Shown one piece after another: positions 41,611-49,772 of a DNA stretch of 64,000 bases. The translations under genes and the position numbers were made by a program. The notes under the pieces are model-generated. The model searched no databases, was not told the origin of the DNA, and saw only the letters and a program-made list of their open reading frames with translations. Source of the stretch: Achromobacter mucicolens (GTDB taxonomy: Bacteria > Pseudomonadota > Gammaproteobacteria > Burkholderiales > Burkholderiaceae_B). The stretch is taken from NCBI RefSeq assembly GCF_902859725.1, contig NZ_CADIJP010000021.1, positions 53,060-117,059 on the forward strand. Reading direction: 5' to 3'. Positions within the stretch are counted from its first letter, which is position 1, and the number at the start of each line of letters is the position of its first letter.

Positions 41611-42618
41611 ATGAAGACCAGCCTTTTCCGCTTTGCATTGGCGGCCGCACTGTGCGCAAGCGCCACGACGGCCGCCGCGCAAGACATCCAGGAGCGCACG
41701 ATTCGCTTCGGCCATTTGAACAACACCGATCACCCCGTCAGCGCTGGGGTGCAGAAGTTCACGGAACTGGTGGCGGCCAAGAGTGGCGGCAAGCTGAAGG
41801 TGAAGGAGTTTCCGGCTTCTCAGCTTGGCAATGAAATGCAGCAGCAGTCCGGACTGCAAGGCGGCGTGCAGGAGATGTCCGCGCCGGCTTCCACGTCGCT
41901 GGCTGGCATCGTTAAGGAGTTCGGGCTGATCGATCTGCCGTTCTCGGTCACCGACTTCGGCCAGGCCGACGCGCTGCTGGACGGCCCGCTGGGCCAGGCC
42001 CTGATCGCCAAGCTGCCCGAAAAGGGACTGGTCGCGCTGGGTTTCTGGGACCTGGGCTTTCGCAACGTGACGAATTCCAAGCACGCCATCGGCAAGCCGG
42101 AGGACCTGGCGGGCCTGAAGATCCGCGTGATTCCCAACCCCGTTTTCCTGGATACGTTCAAGGCGTTCAAGGCCAATCCGGTGCCGATGCCCTTTGCGGA
42201 GCTGTACGGGGCGCTGGAATCGCGGGCGGTCGATGGCCAGGAAAATCCCTATTCGGTGATCCTGTCCAACAAGTTCTACGAAGTGCAGAAATACGTCAGC
42301 GCGACCAACCACGTGTATGCCGCGAACATCGTGCTGGTCAGCAAGAAGTTCTGGGACAAGCTGTCGCCCGCCGAGCAGAAGATCCTGCACGAGGCGGCCG
42401 ATGAAGCGCGCGGCTACCAGCGCAAGGTGAGCCGGGCCGCCGCCCAGAAGGCCGTCACGGAACTGCAGGCCAAGGGCATCCAGTTCAACACGATCGAACC
42501 GGGCGAAAAGGCCCGCATGCAGCAGGTCGTCAAGCCGGTGATCGAGCACTTCACCAGCAGCTACGACCCGACGATCGTCAAGCTCTACAACGAAGAACTC
42601 GCCCGCATCCGCAAGTAA
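41611..42618 (+). CDS. dctP: TRAP transporter substrate-binding protein DctP (copy 2)
   Basis: A 335-residue periplasmic DctP receptor with a signal peptide (residues 1-23, ending TAAAQ), TIRFGHLNNTDHPVSAGVQKF, and the arginine-containing LKIRVIPNPVFLDTFKAFKANPVPM block that fits its paralogue at 38622. ATG 41611 follows GGAGA. It is the first gene of an operon with aroQ, dctQ, dctM, pcaH, pcaG and pcaB, so its ligand is probably quinate, shikimate, dehydroshikimate or protocatechuate. An IclR site lies upstream at 41525. Confidence 0.92.
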   Translation: MKTSLFRFALAAALCASATTAAAQDIQERTIRFGHLNNTDHPVSAGVQKFTELVAAKSGGKLKVKEFPASQLGNEMQQQSGLQGGVQEMSAPASTSLAGIVKEFGLIDLPFSVTDFGQADALLDGPLGQALIAKLPEKGLVALGFWDLGFRNVTNSKHAIGKPEDLAGLKIRVIPNPVFLDTFKAFKANPVPMPFAELYGALESRAVDGQENPYSVILSNKFYEVQKYVSATNHVYAANIVLVSKKFWDKLSPAEQKILHEAADEARGYQRKVSRAAAQKAVTELQAKGIQFNTIEPGEKARMQQVVKPVIEHFTSSYDPTIVKLYNEELARIRK

Positions 42619-42637
42619 ACCGCACCGGCTCCCCATC

Positions 42638-43081
42638 ATGAAGATCCTTGTCCTGCACGGCCCCAACCTCAACCTGTTTGGCCGCCGCGAGCCGCACATC
42701 TATGGCACCACGACGCTTTCGGAGATCAACGATCGCCTGGCCGCGCTGGCCGCGGAACTGGGCGTCCAGTTGTCGACGCTGCAGTCGAACCATGAGGGCG
42801 CGTTGATCGACTTTTTGCACGAGAACATCGACTCCGCTCAGGGCGCCCTGGTGAATCCCGCAGGGCTGACCCAGCATGGCGTGCCGCTGCATGATGCCAT
42901 CAAGGCCATGCCGTTTCCGACGTTGGAAGTGCACATGTCGAACATCGCCGCACGCGAGACCTGGCGCGCGCATTCGATCATTTCGCCGGCGGTGCGCGGC
43001 ACGGTGCAAGGATTGGGGCCCCAGTCCTACCTGACGGCGTTGCGCGGTCTGGTCGGTCTTTTGCAGGACGCCAAGGCATGA
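42638..43081 (+). CDS. aroQ: Type II 3-dehydroquinate dehydratase AroQ
   Basis: AroQ interconverts 3-dehydroquinate and 3-dehydroshikimate. The 147-residue enzyme has the type II signature LVLHGPNLNLFGRREPHIYG with the catalytic arginine and tyrosine near residues 16-24, SNHEGALIDFLHE and HMSNIAARETWRAHS with the active-site His. It sits between dctP and dctQ of a TRAP operon that continues into pcaHGB. This points to a catabolic (quinate) rather than biosynthetic enzyme. Quinate dehydrogenase and dehydroshikimate dehydratase are not in the window. Confidence 0.94.
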   Translation: MKILVLHGPNLNLFGRREPHIYGTTTLSEINDRLAALAAELGVQLSTLQSNHEGALIDFLHENIDSAQGALVNPAGLTQHGVPLHDAIKAMPFPTLEVHMSNIAARETWRAHSIISPAVRGTVQGLGPQSYLTALRGLVGLLQDAKA

Positions 43082-43121
43082 GCCCGGCGCCTGTGCATTC
43101 GACGCCGCAAGGAGGCTGGCC

Positions 43122-43697
43122 ATGGTCGTCATAGACAGATTCATCGGCGCGGTCTGCCGCGTGCTGGCGTTCGCCATCGCCTTGCTGCTGGCGGCGATGG
43201 TGGTGCTGGTCTTCGGCAATGTCGTCGCGCGCTACGGCTTTAACTCCGGCATCACGCTGTCGGAAGAGCTGTCGCGCTGGATGTTCATCTGGCTGACCTT
43301 TCTGGGGGCGGTCATTGCCTTGAAGGAGCGCGGCCACCTGGGCATGGACATGATCGTGGCCAAGCTGCCCACGGCGGGCAAGAAGATCTGTCTCGTCGCG
43401 GGGCAGGTGCTGATGCTCTACATCGTGGGCCTCATGTTCAAGGGAAGCTGGGATCAGGCGGTGATCAATGCGGACGTCAGCGCGCCGGTGAGCGGCCTGC
43501 CGATGGCCATTGTCTATGTGGCCGGATTGGTGTTCTCGGTGATGGCGGGCCTGATCATCGCCATGGATTTGTACCGCGTGCTCGCCGGCAAGCTGCAGGA
43601 TCAGGATCTGATCATGGTCCAGGAATCCGAGGAGGCGGTGCAGCTCAAGCAGATTCTCGAGGATGCCGGCAACGGCGCGCCAGGGAGAAGCGCATGA
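43122..43697 (+). CDS. dctQ: TRAP transporter small permease DctQ
   Basis: A 191-residue membrane protein with four hydrophobic segments, the usual DctQ layout, and the family's RWMFIWLTFLGAVIALKERGHLGMD block near residues 48-72. It helps the large permease carry the substrate bound by DctP, driven by a sodium gradient. ATG 43122 has a very good GGAGG upstream. The C-terminal tail is charged. It overlaps dctM by four bases. Confidence 0.92.
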   Translation: MVVIDRFIGAVCRVLAFAIALLLAAMVVLVFGNVVARYGFNSGITLSEELSRWMFIWLTFLGAVIALKERGHLGMDMIVAKLPTAGKKICLVAGQVLMLYIVGLMFKGSWDQAVINADVSAPVSGLPMAIVYVAGLVFSVMAGLIIAMDLYRVLAGKLQDQDLIMVQESEEAVQLKQILEDAGNGAPGRSA

Positions 43698-44974
43698 CCA
43701 TCGCCGTATTCATCGGATCGCTGCTGGGCGTCATGGCGCTGGGCGTGCCCATCGCATTCGCGCTGCTCGCCAGCGGCGTGGCGCTCATGTGGCATCTGGA
43801 CATCTTTGACGCGCAGATCCTCGCGCAAAACGTGATTGGCGGGGCGGACAGCTTTCCGTTGCTGGCCGTGCCGTTCTTCATGCTGGCCGGCGAAATCATG
43901 AATGTGGGCGGGCTGTCGCGCCGTATCGTCGATCTTGCGCTTGCGCTGGTCGGACATGTGAAGGGCGGGCTTGGCTACGTCACGATCATGGCGGGCTGCC
44001 TGCTGTCGGCCTTGTCGGGATCGGCCGTGGCGGACGCCGCCGCGCTCACGGCGCTGCTTCTGCCGATGATGGTCAGCGCCGGTCACAAGAAGCGGACCGC
44101 GGGCGGCCTGATTGCCGCGACCGGCGTGATCGGTCCGGTCATTCCACCGAGCATCGGCCTGGTCATCTTCGGCGTGGCGGCCAACGTGTCCATTTCCAAG
44201 CTGTTCATGGCCGCGATTGCGCCCGGCCTGATGATCGGCGGCGCGTTGTGGCTGACGTGGGCGTGGCTGGTCAGGCGCGAACAGATCGTGCCGCCGCCGC
44301 GCAAATCCGCGCAGGAGATCGCCGCCGCATTCCGCAAGGCGATCTGGGCGCTCATGCTGCCGGTGATCATCCTGGTGGGGCTGCGGATGGGGGTATTCAC
44401 GCCGACCGAAGCCGCGGTGGTCGCCGCGACCTACGCCTTGCTGGTGTCGACGCTCGTGTACCGAGAACTCAAGCTCAATCAGCTGTACGCGGTGTTCGTG
44501 TCGGCGGCCAAGACCAGCGCCATCGTCATGTTCCTGATTGCCGCCGCCATGGTCAGCGCCTGGCTGATCACCGTGGCCGACCTGCCGTCCAAGGTGGTGG
44601 ACATGCTGCAGCCGTTCATGGGCAACAAGATCCTGCTAATGGCCGCCATCATGGTGCTGGTGATGGTAGTGGGCACCGCCATGGACATGACACCGACCAT
44701 CCTGATCCTCACGCCCGTGCTGATGCCGGTGGTGCGCGCGGCGGGCATCGACCCGGTCTATTTCGGCGTGCTGTTCATCATCAACAACTCGATCGGGTTG
44801 GTTACACCGCCCGTGGGCACCGTGCTCAATGTGGTGGCCGGTGTCGGGAAGATGAAGATGGACGACGTGACGCGCGGTGTCCTGCCGTTCATGGCCGCCG
44901 AGTTTCTTGTCATGTTCCTGATGGTGGCCTTTCCGGCCCTGGTGATCATTCCCGCGCGCTGGTTTGGCGGGTAG
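43694..44974 (+). CDS. dctM: TRAP transporter large permease DctM
   Basis: A 426-residue inner-membrane protein with about twelve hydrophobic segments, the DctM/SiaM transport domain. Visible signatures are SFPLLAVPFFMLAGEIM, the helix-breaking SGSAVADAAALTALLLP and GVIGPVIPPSIGLVIFG. With DctP and DctQ it forms the sodium-linked importer of the operon. ATG 43694 overlaps the TGA of dctQ. A 58-base gap separates it from pcaH. Confidence 0.93.
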   Translation: MTIAVFIGSLLGVMALGVPIAFALLASGVALMWHLDIFDAQILAQNVIGGADSFPLLAVPFFMLAGEIMNVGGLSRRIVDLALALVGHVKGGLGYVTIMAGCLLSALSGSAVADAAALTALLLPMMVSAGHKKRTAGGLIAATGVIGPVIPPSIGLVIFGVAANVSISKLFMAAIAPGLMIGGALWLTWAWLVRREQIVPPPRKSAQEIAAAFRKAIWALMLPVIILVGLRMGVFTPTEAAVVAATYALLVSTLVYRELKLNQLYAVFVSAAKTSAIVMFLIAAAMVSAWLITVADLPSKVVDMLQPFMGNKILLMAAIMVLVMVVGTAMDMTPTILILTPVLMPVVRAAGIDPVYFGVLFIINNSIGLVTPPVGTVLNVVAGVGKMKMDDVTRGVLPFMAAEFLVMFLMVAFPALVIIPARWFGG

Positions 44975-45032
44975 GCGCCCACGCGCCTCCCGCCGGCGCA
45001 CCGTGAAGCCTGATTAATGGGAGATTTCTGCA

Positions 45033-45734
45033 ATGTCCGATCTTGCTCAATACCGGCGCCCCTTCTGGGACACCCAGCCGGGTTACCGTTTCGATCCGTA
45101 TGGGTCCACCCGCTTGCGCTCGCCGAATGAACCGCTGATCGTCGTGCCGCAGACGCTATCGGAGGTCACGGGGCCGATGTTCGGCGGGGCGTTCGTCAAG
45201 CAGGGCGATAACGACCTGACCCGCGTGTCCACAGCTGAAGCCATCGGCGAGCGCATCATCGTGTCCGGCCGGGTGCTGGACGAGAACGGCCGGCCGGTGC
45301 CGGACGCGTTGATCGAGATCTGGCAGGCCAATGCCGCGGGCCGCTATCTGCATAAGCGGGATCAGCACGATGCGCCGCTGGATCCGAACTTCAGTGGCGA
45401 AGGGCGAACCGTTACGGACGCCCAAGGCCACTATCAATTCAAGACGATCAAGCCGGGCGCGTATCCGTGGGGCAACCATTACAACGGATGGCGTCCGCAG
45501 CACATTCACTTTTCGCTATTTGGCCGCGCGTATGCCACGCGGCTGGTCACTCAGATGTACTTTCCCGGCGATCCGCTACTGGAGTTTGATCCCATTTTCC
45601 AGTGCGTGCCGGACGCCAAGGCGCGCAATCGGCTGATTGCCGCGCTGGATTGGGAGACTACTGCCCCCGAGTACGCGCTGGGCTATCGCTTCGACATCGT
45701 TTTGCGCGGCCGCAACGCCACGCCCATGGAGTAA
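45033..45734 (+). CDS. pcaH: Protocatechuate 3,4-dioxygenase beta subunit PcaH
   Basis: PcaH carries the non-heme iron that cleaves protocatechuate between its hydroxyls to 3-carboxy-cis,cis-muconate. In the 233-residue protein the iron ligands are visible in order: the tyrosine of GRYLHKRDQHD (near residue 108), the tyrosine in GNHYNGWRPQHIHFS and two histidines in the same block (near residues 147-162). The N-terminus has FWDTQPGYRFDPYGSTRLRSP. It starts after a GGGAG site. pcaG follows by three bases, so a PcaHG complex is made. Confidence 0.95.
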   Translation: MSDLAQYRRPFWDTQPGYRFDPYGSTRLRSPNEPLIVVPQTLSEVTGPMFGGAFVKQGDNDLTRVSTAEAIGERIIVSGRVLDENGRPVPDALIEIWQANAAGRYLHKRDQHDAPLDPNFSGEGRTVTDAQGHYQFKTIKPGAYPWGNHYNGWRPQHIHFSLFGRAYATRLVTQMYFPGDPLLEFDPIFQCVPDAKARNRLIAALDWETTAPEYALGYRFDIVLRGRNATPME

Positions 45735-45737
45735 CGC

Positions 45738-46307
45738 ATGCTCTATCCCACCAGTTCACAGACTGTCGGCCCTTATCTGCACATCGGGCTGTCCGGGTTG
45801 AACCGCGACGATCTGACGGAAGGACGCAGCGACCTGGGTGTGCCGCCCGTCGTCATCGAAGGGCGCGTGATCGATGGCGAAGGCAATCCCGTGCCGGACG
45901 GCATGGTCGAGATATGGCAGGCCGACGCGCGCGGCGTGTACGGGCATCCGGACGATCCCCGGCATGGCGAGGGCAGCGGGGGCTTCGGCGGCTTTGGCCG
46001 TGTGGCCACGCAGCCGGACGGCGGTTTTCGTTTCACCACGATCAAGCCGGGGCGTGTGCCCGGGCCGGACGGACAGCTGCAGGCGCCGCATCTGGTGGTA
46101 TCCGTCTTCATGCGCGGCCTGCTCAAGCACCTGTCGACGCGGATGTATTTCCCGGATGAGGCCGGCGCCAACGAGGCGGACTGGATCCTGGGCAAGGTGC
46201 CTGCCAGCCGGCGCGGCACGATGGTGGCGCAACCGGCGCAGGCGGGCGTTCTGCGCTGGAACATCATCCTGCAAGGATCGGACGAAACAGTGTTTTTCGA
46301 CATTTGA
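45738..46307 (+). CDS. pcaG: Protocatechuate 3,4-dioxygenase alpha subunit PcaG
   Basis: The 189-residue alpha subunit has the same fold as PcaH but lacks the iron ligands. It starts with YPTSSQTVGPYLHIGLSGL and has VIDGEGNPVPDGMVEIWQADARG, FTTIKPGRVPGPDGQ and PHLVVSVFMRGLLKHLSTRMYF. It shapes the substrate-binding groove of the beta subunit. The gene begins three bases after pcaH and ends 24 bases before pcaB. Confidence 0.95.
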   Translation: MLYPTSSQTVGPYLHIGLSGLNRDDLTEGRSDLGVPPVVIEGRVIDGEGNPVPDGMVEIWQADARGVYGHPDDPRHGEGSGGFGGFGRVATQPDGGFRFTTIKPGRVPGPDGQLQAPHLVVSVFMRGLLKHLSTRMYFPDEAGANEADWILGKVPASRRGTMVAQPAQAGVLRWNIILQGSDETVFFDI

Positions 46308-46331
46308 TCCGGCGCGGCAGAGGCCCACACC

Positions 46332-47729
46332 ATGAGCAACCTTTCAGGGTTGACCGAATGCATCTATTCGGACGAGGCGATCCTGTCGCTGTTTTCCGGC
46401 GCGGCGACCGTCGGCCAGATGCTTGCCGTGGAGGCAGCCCTGGCCAAGGTGCAAGGGCAATGCGGCGTCATTCCCGCAAGCGCCGCGGCGGTCATCGATG
46501 CGGTCTGCCTGGGCGGCGAGATCAGCGACATGCTGGACATGGACGGCCTCGCCACGGCAGCGGTTGCGGCGGGAAACATCGCGATCCCGTTCGTCAAGCA
46601 ATTGACCGCGGCCATCGCGCGCGTGGATGCCGAAGCCGCCCGCTATGTGCATTGGGGCGCGACCAGCCAGGACATTCTGGATACGGCGCTCGTTCTGCAG
46701 TTGCGGCAGTTGGCCGCGAGGCTTGATGCCGGGCTGTCGAGTGCCACGCTGGCTTGTGCGCGGCTGACCGGCGCGCATCGGGACACCATCATGGTGGGGC
46801 GCACGTGGCTGCAGCATGCGCTGCCCACCACCTTCGGGGCCAAGACCGCGGGTTGGCTGGAGGCGTTGGAGCGCAGCCGGCTCCGCTTGCGCGAGGACGC
46901 ATCGCAGATCGCACTGCTGCAGTTCGGCGGGGCCGTGGGCACGCTGGCGAGCCTTGGCTCGGCGGGCGTTGACGTAAGGCGGGCGCTGGCCGCCGAGCTG
47001 GAACTGGGCGCGCCTGCGATGCCCTGGCACACGCATCGTGACCGTCTTGCCAGTCTGACCGCGTCGTTGGGGGTGCTGGCCGGCACGATGGGCAAGATTG
47101 CCCGGGACGTGTCGCTGCTGGCACAGTCCGAGATCGGCGAGGTAAGCGAGCCGGCAGGCCCGGGACGCGGCGGATCGAGCACCATGCCGCACAAGCGCAA
47201 TCCCGTGGCTTGCGCGGCCATCCTGGCGGCCGCGATCCGCGTGCCGCCGCTGGTGTCGACGATGCTGTCAGGGATGATCCAGGAACATGAGCGCGCGCTG
47301 GGCGGCTGGCAGGCAGAGTGGGATGTGCTGCCCCAGATTGCCGCGTTGACGGGGGGCGCGTTGCGCCATCTCGCCGGCGTGCTGGACGGGCTTGAGGTGT
47401 ATCCGGATCGCATGTTGCAGAATTTGGCGCTGACCGACGGCCTCATCCTGGGCGAAGCCTACATGCTGGCGTTGGGAGCCCGGCTGGGCCGACTGCCTGC
47501 GCATGCGCTAGTGGAGCGCGCCTCGCGGGATGCGGTCGTGACGAAGCGTCCACTCAGGGACGCGCTGCGCGAAGCGTTGGAGAGCGATGCCGCGACGCGC
47601 GGACTGCTCAGCGACGATGATCTGGATCGTCTTGGCAATCCGGCGAATTATGTTGGCGAGGCGCCTGCGATCTGCGACCGGGTGTTGGCGGCGTGGCGCG
47701 CGGGCCGGGACGGTGGGCAGGCGGCGTAA
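46332..47729 (+). CDS. pcaB: 3-carboxy-cis,cis-muconate cycloisomerase PcaB
   Basis: PcaB converts 3-carboxymuconate, made by PcaHG, to gamma-carboxymuconolactone in the beta-ketoadipate pathway. The 465-residue fumarase-superfamily enzyme has the signature loop GRGGSSTMPHKRNPVACA near residue 280 and the VHWGATSQDILDTALVLQ block near residue 100. The next pathway genes (pcaC, pcaD, pcaIJ, pcaF) are not in the window, so they must lie elsewhere. It is the last gene of the TRAP-aroQ-pca operon. Confidence 0.94.
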   Translation: MSNLSGLTECIYSDEAILSLFSGAATVGQMLAVEAALAKVQGQCGVIPASAAAVIDAVCLGGEISDMLDMDGLATAAVAAGNIAIPFVKQLTAAIARVDAEAARYVHWGATSQDILDTALVLQLRQLAARLDAGLSSATLACARLTGAHRDTIMVGRTWLQHALPTTFGAKTAGWLEALERSRLRLREDASQIALLQFGGAVGTLASLGSAGVDVRRALAAELELGAPAMPWHTHRDRLASLTASLGVLAGTMGKIARDVSLLAQSEIGEVSEPAGPGRGGSSTMPHKRNPVACAAILAAAIRVPPLVSTMLSGMIQEHERALGGWQAEWDVLPQIAALTGGALRHLAGVLDGLEVYPDRMLQNLALTDGLILGEAYMLALGARLGRLPAHALVERASRDAVVTKRPLRDALREALESDAATRGLLSDDDLDRLGNPANYVGEAPAICDRVLAAWRAGRDGGQAA

Positions 47730-47823
47730 GCGCCTTGCTGCACTCAAAACGCGGGAAACCGCCGCGACGAGGATTGCTTTGACTACCCGCCTGCAACACG
47801 GCTGGCGCGAATCGCGCCAGGGT

Positions 47824-48714
47824 TCAGGACTGCGCGCGCAAGCGTTCCAGTTCCGCCGATAGCTCCGCCACCAGCGCCTGCGCGCGCGCCAGCGGATCAT
47901 GTCCGTTGACCGGCGCCTGCGGTTCCGGGGCGGGGTCATGCAGCCGCGGCTGCACGCTTTCGTGTCCCATGCTGACGTCCACGTCGAACACCAGTTGTTC
48001 GGCGCGGTGCCAGGTGGTAAACCATTCCAACGGCTTGCCGTGCTGGTCCATGCCCTGGCCTTGCAGCATCAGCAGCGGCGTGCCGGTCTGCGTGTCGAGC
48101 AGCGTGGCGAGCTTGTCGTCGGCCGCGACGGCGCGGATCTGGTTGCGCCCCGCGCCGGGGCGCAGGCCGAACTGCCGCGTCAGCACGCCGTGCAGGGAGG
48201 CGTCTGCCAGATGGTCGGCGACGAGTCCCGGCACCGCGTCGGCGGGCAGCCAGGTGCGCACGTAGGCCAGCGGCGCTTCGGCCACGTGGCGCAGGCGTTC
48301 CAGCAATAACAGGCGGGTGGTGCCGAAGAACTCGGCCACGTCGGCGGGCGGCTCGGCCGGGCCCAGCGCCAGCACGCGCGTGCGCAGCGCAACACCCGAT
48401 TGGGCGAACTGTTCGTAAAGACCGGTGGACCGCTGCACCAGGCGGCGGTGTTCCTGCGGCGCCGCCACGGTGGCGGGGCGGCCGGTCTCGCGTTGAATGA
48501 GACCCTCGGCGGCCAGCGCCGCCAGGGCCTGGCGCACCACGCTGCGGGCCACGCCGAAGCGGTCGCACAGCGCCGCCTCGCTGGGCAGCACGGCGCCTGC
48601 CGCGAGCTTGTTCGTGCGGATGTATCCGCGCAACCGCGACGCCACCTGGGCGTGCAGCGGGATGTCTCCCGCGCGGTCAAGATCGGGCAATGCGTCGTGC
48701 GTGGCGGGCGCCAT
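47824..48714 (-). CDS. GntR-family regulator of the HutC (UTRA) type
   Basis: A 296-residue regulator with the winged HTH in residues 15-80 (GDIPLHAQVASRLRGYIRTNKLAAGAVLPSEAAL) and a UTRA ligand domain starting STGLYEQFAQSGVALRTRVL. Its C-terminal 40 residues add a proline and glutamate tail with a short coiled region. ATG 48714 gives the family start. The gene ends the kdgT-dtnK-pdxA2 operon and probably represses it; the repeated TGTACGTACA motif at 52093-52119 is the likely operator. Confidence 0.87.
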   Translation of the reverse strand: MAPATHDALPDLDRAGDIPLHAQVASRLRGYIRTNKLAAGAVLPSEAALCDRFGVARSVVRQALAALAAEGLIQRETGRPATVAAPQEHRRLVQRSTGLYEQFAQSGVALRTRVLALGPAEPPADVAEFFGTTRLLLLERLRHVAEAPLAYVRTWLPADAVPGLVADHLADASLHGVLTRQFGLRPGAGRNQIRAVAADDKLATLLDTQTGTPLLMLQGQGMDQHGKPLEWFTTWHRAEQLVFDVDVSMGHESVQPRLHDPAPEPQAPVNGHDPLARAQALVAELSAELERLRAQS

Positions 48715-48719
48715 GGGAA

Positions 48720-49772
48720 TCAACCTCCGGTTTGTGCCCGCGCAGTTTCCCATACATGCGTCCAGCCCGGGGCCAGATGCGCGGCGCGCTCGGCGGCCAG
48801 GATCAGGCTGTCTTCGCGCGCGATGCCCTTGCCGGCAATGTCGAACGCGGTGCCGTGGTCCACGGAGACGCGCACGACCGGCAGGCCGACGGTGATGTTG
48901 ACGCCGTCGTCGCCGTACACGGACTTGAAGGGCGCGTGGCCCTGGTCGTGGTAACAGGCGATCACGAACTTCCACTTGCCGCGCACGGCCTGCGGGAACA
49001 GCGCGTCGGCCGGGATGGGACCGGCGGCCAGGATGCCGGCGGCGTTGGCTTCAGCCACGGCGGGCGCCAGGATGTCAGCGTCTTCGCTGCCGAAGATGCC
49101 GTTCTCACCGGCGTGCGGGTTCAGGCCCGCGACCGCCACGGGTTCGTCGGCACGGCCCAGCGCGGTGGCGAACGCGCCGGCCAGCCGCAGCACGGCGCGC
49201 ATGCGGGCAGGGTTCACGTCTTCGATCGCCTGGCGCAGCGACACGTGCGTCGTGGCGTGGAAGATGTAGAGGTCGCCGGCCGACAGCACCAGCGAGAACG
49301 TCTTGACGCCGAACTCATGCGCCAGCAGTTCGGTGTGGCCGGGCCACTTGTGGCCGGCGGCGTGCATGGCGGCCTTGTTCAGCGGAGCGGTGACGATGCC
49401 GTCGATCTCGCCGGCGCGCGCCAGGGCGCAGGCCGTGGTGACAAAGCGCACCGAGCCGTCGCCGGCGTCCGCGCTGATCTCGCCCAGCTTCACGTGCGCC
49501 AGCGACGGGCCGGCCTGCAGCACTTCGATCAGGCCCGGGGTGTTGGTCGCGTCGGCCGGGCGCTCGATCTTGCGCACGATGGCAGGGTCGGCGCCCAGAT
49601 TGCGCACCGCATTGGCCATGACGTCAGCATCGCCAACGACGAAAAGGCGCGCCTTCTGGCGCAATTCGTCGTGGCCCATGAGCATCTTGGCCGTGATTTC
49701 CGGCCCGATGCCCGCTACGTCGCCCAAGGTCACAGCCAAGAGGGGCAGCTTCGCGGGAAGGGTTTGTGTCAT
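48720..49772 (-). CDS. pdxA2: PdxA2-type 4-phospho-acid-sugar dehydrogenase
   Basis: A 350-residue PdxA-family protein with PLLAVTLGDVAGIGPEI at the start, the metal-ligand histidines in WPGHTELLAHEFG, a VIACYHDQGHAPFKSV motif and the C-terminal DHGTAFDIAGKG. True PdxA uses 4-phosphohydroxythreonine for pyridoxal phosphate synthesis. Beside a DUF1537 kinase and a sugar-acid permease the better match is PdxA2, which oxidises 4-phospho-D-threonate or D-erythronate. Its ATG overlaps the TGA of the kinase gene. It ends five bases before the GntR gene. Confidence 0.9.
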   Translation of the reverse strand: MTQTLPAKLPLLAVTLGDVAGIGPEITAKMLMGHDELRQKARLFVVGDADVMANAVRNLGADPAIVRKIERPADATNTPGLIEVLQAGPSLAHVKLGEISADAGDGSVRFVTTACALARAGEIDGIVTAPLNKAAMHAAGHKWPGHTELLAHEFGVKTFSLVLSAGDLYIFHATTHVSLRQAIEDVNPARMRAVLRLAGAFATALGRADEPVAVAGLNPHAGENGIFGSEDADILAPAVAEANAAGILAAGPIPADALFPQAVRGKWKFVIACYHDQGHAPFKSVYGDDGVNITVGLPVVRVSVDHGTAFDIAGKGIAREDSLILAAERAAHLAPGWTHVWETARAQTGG

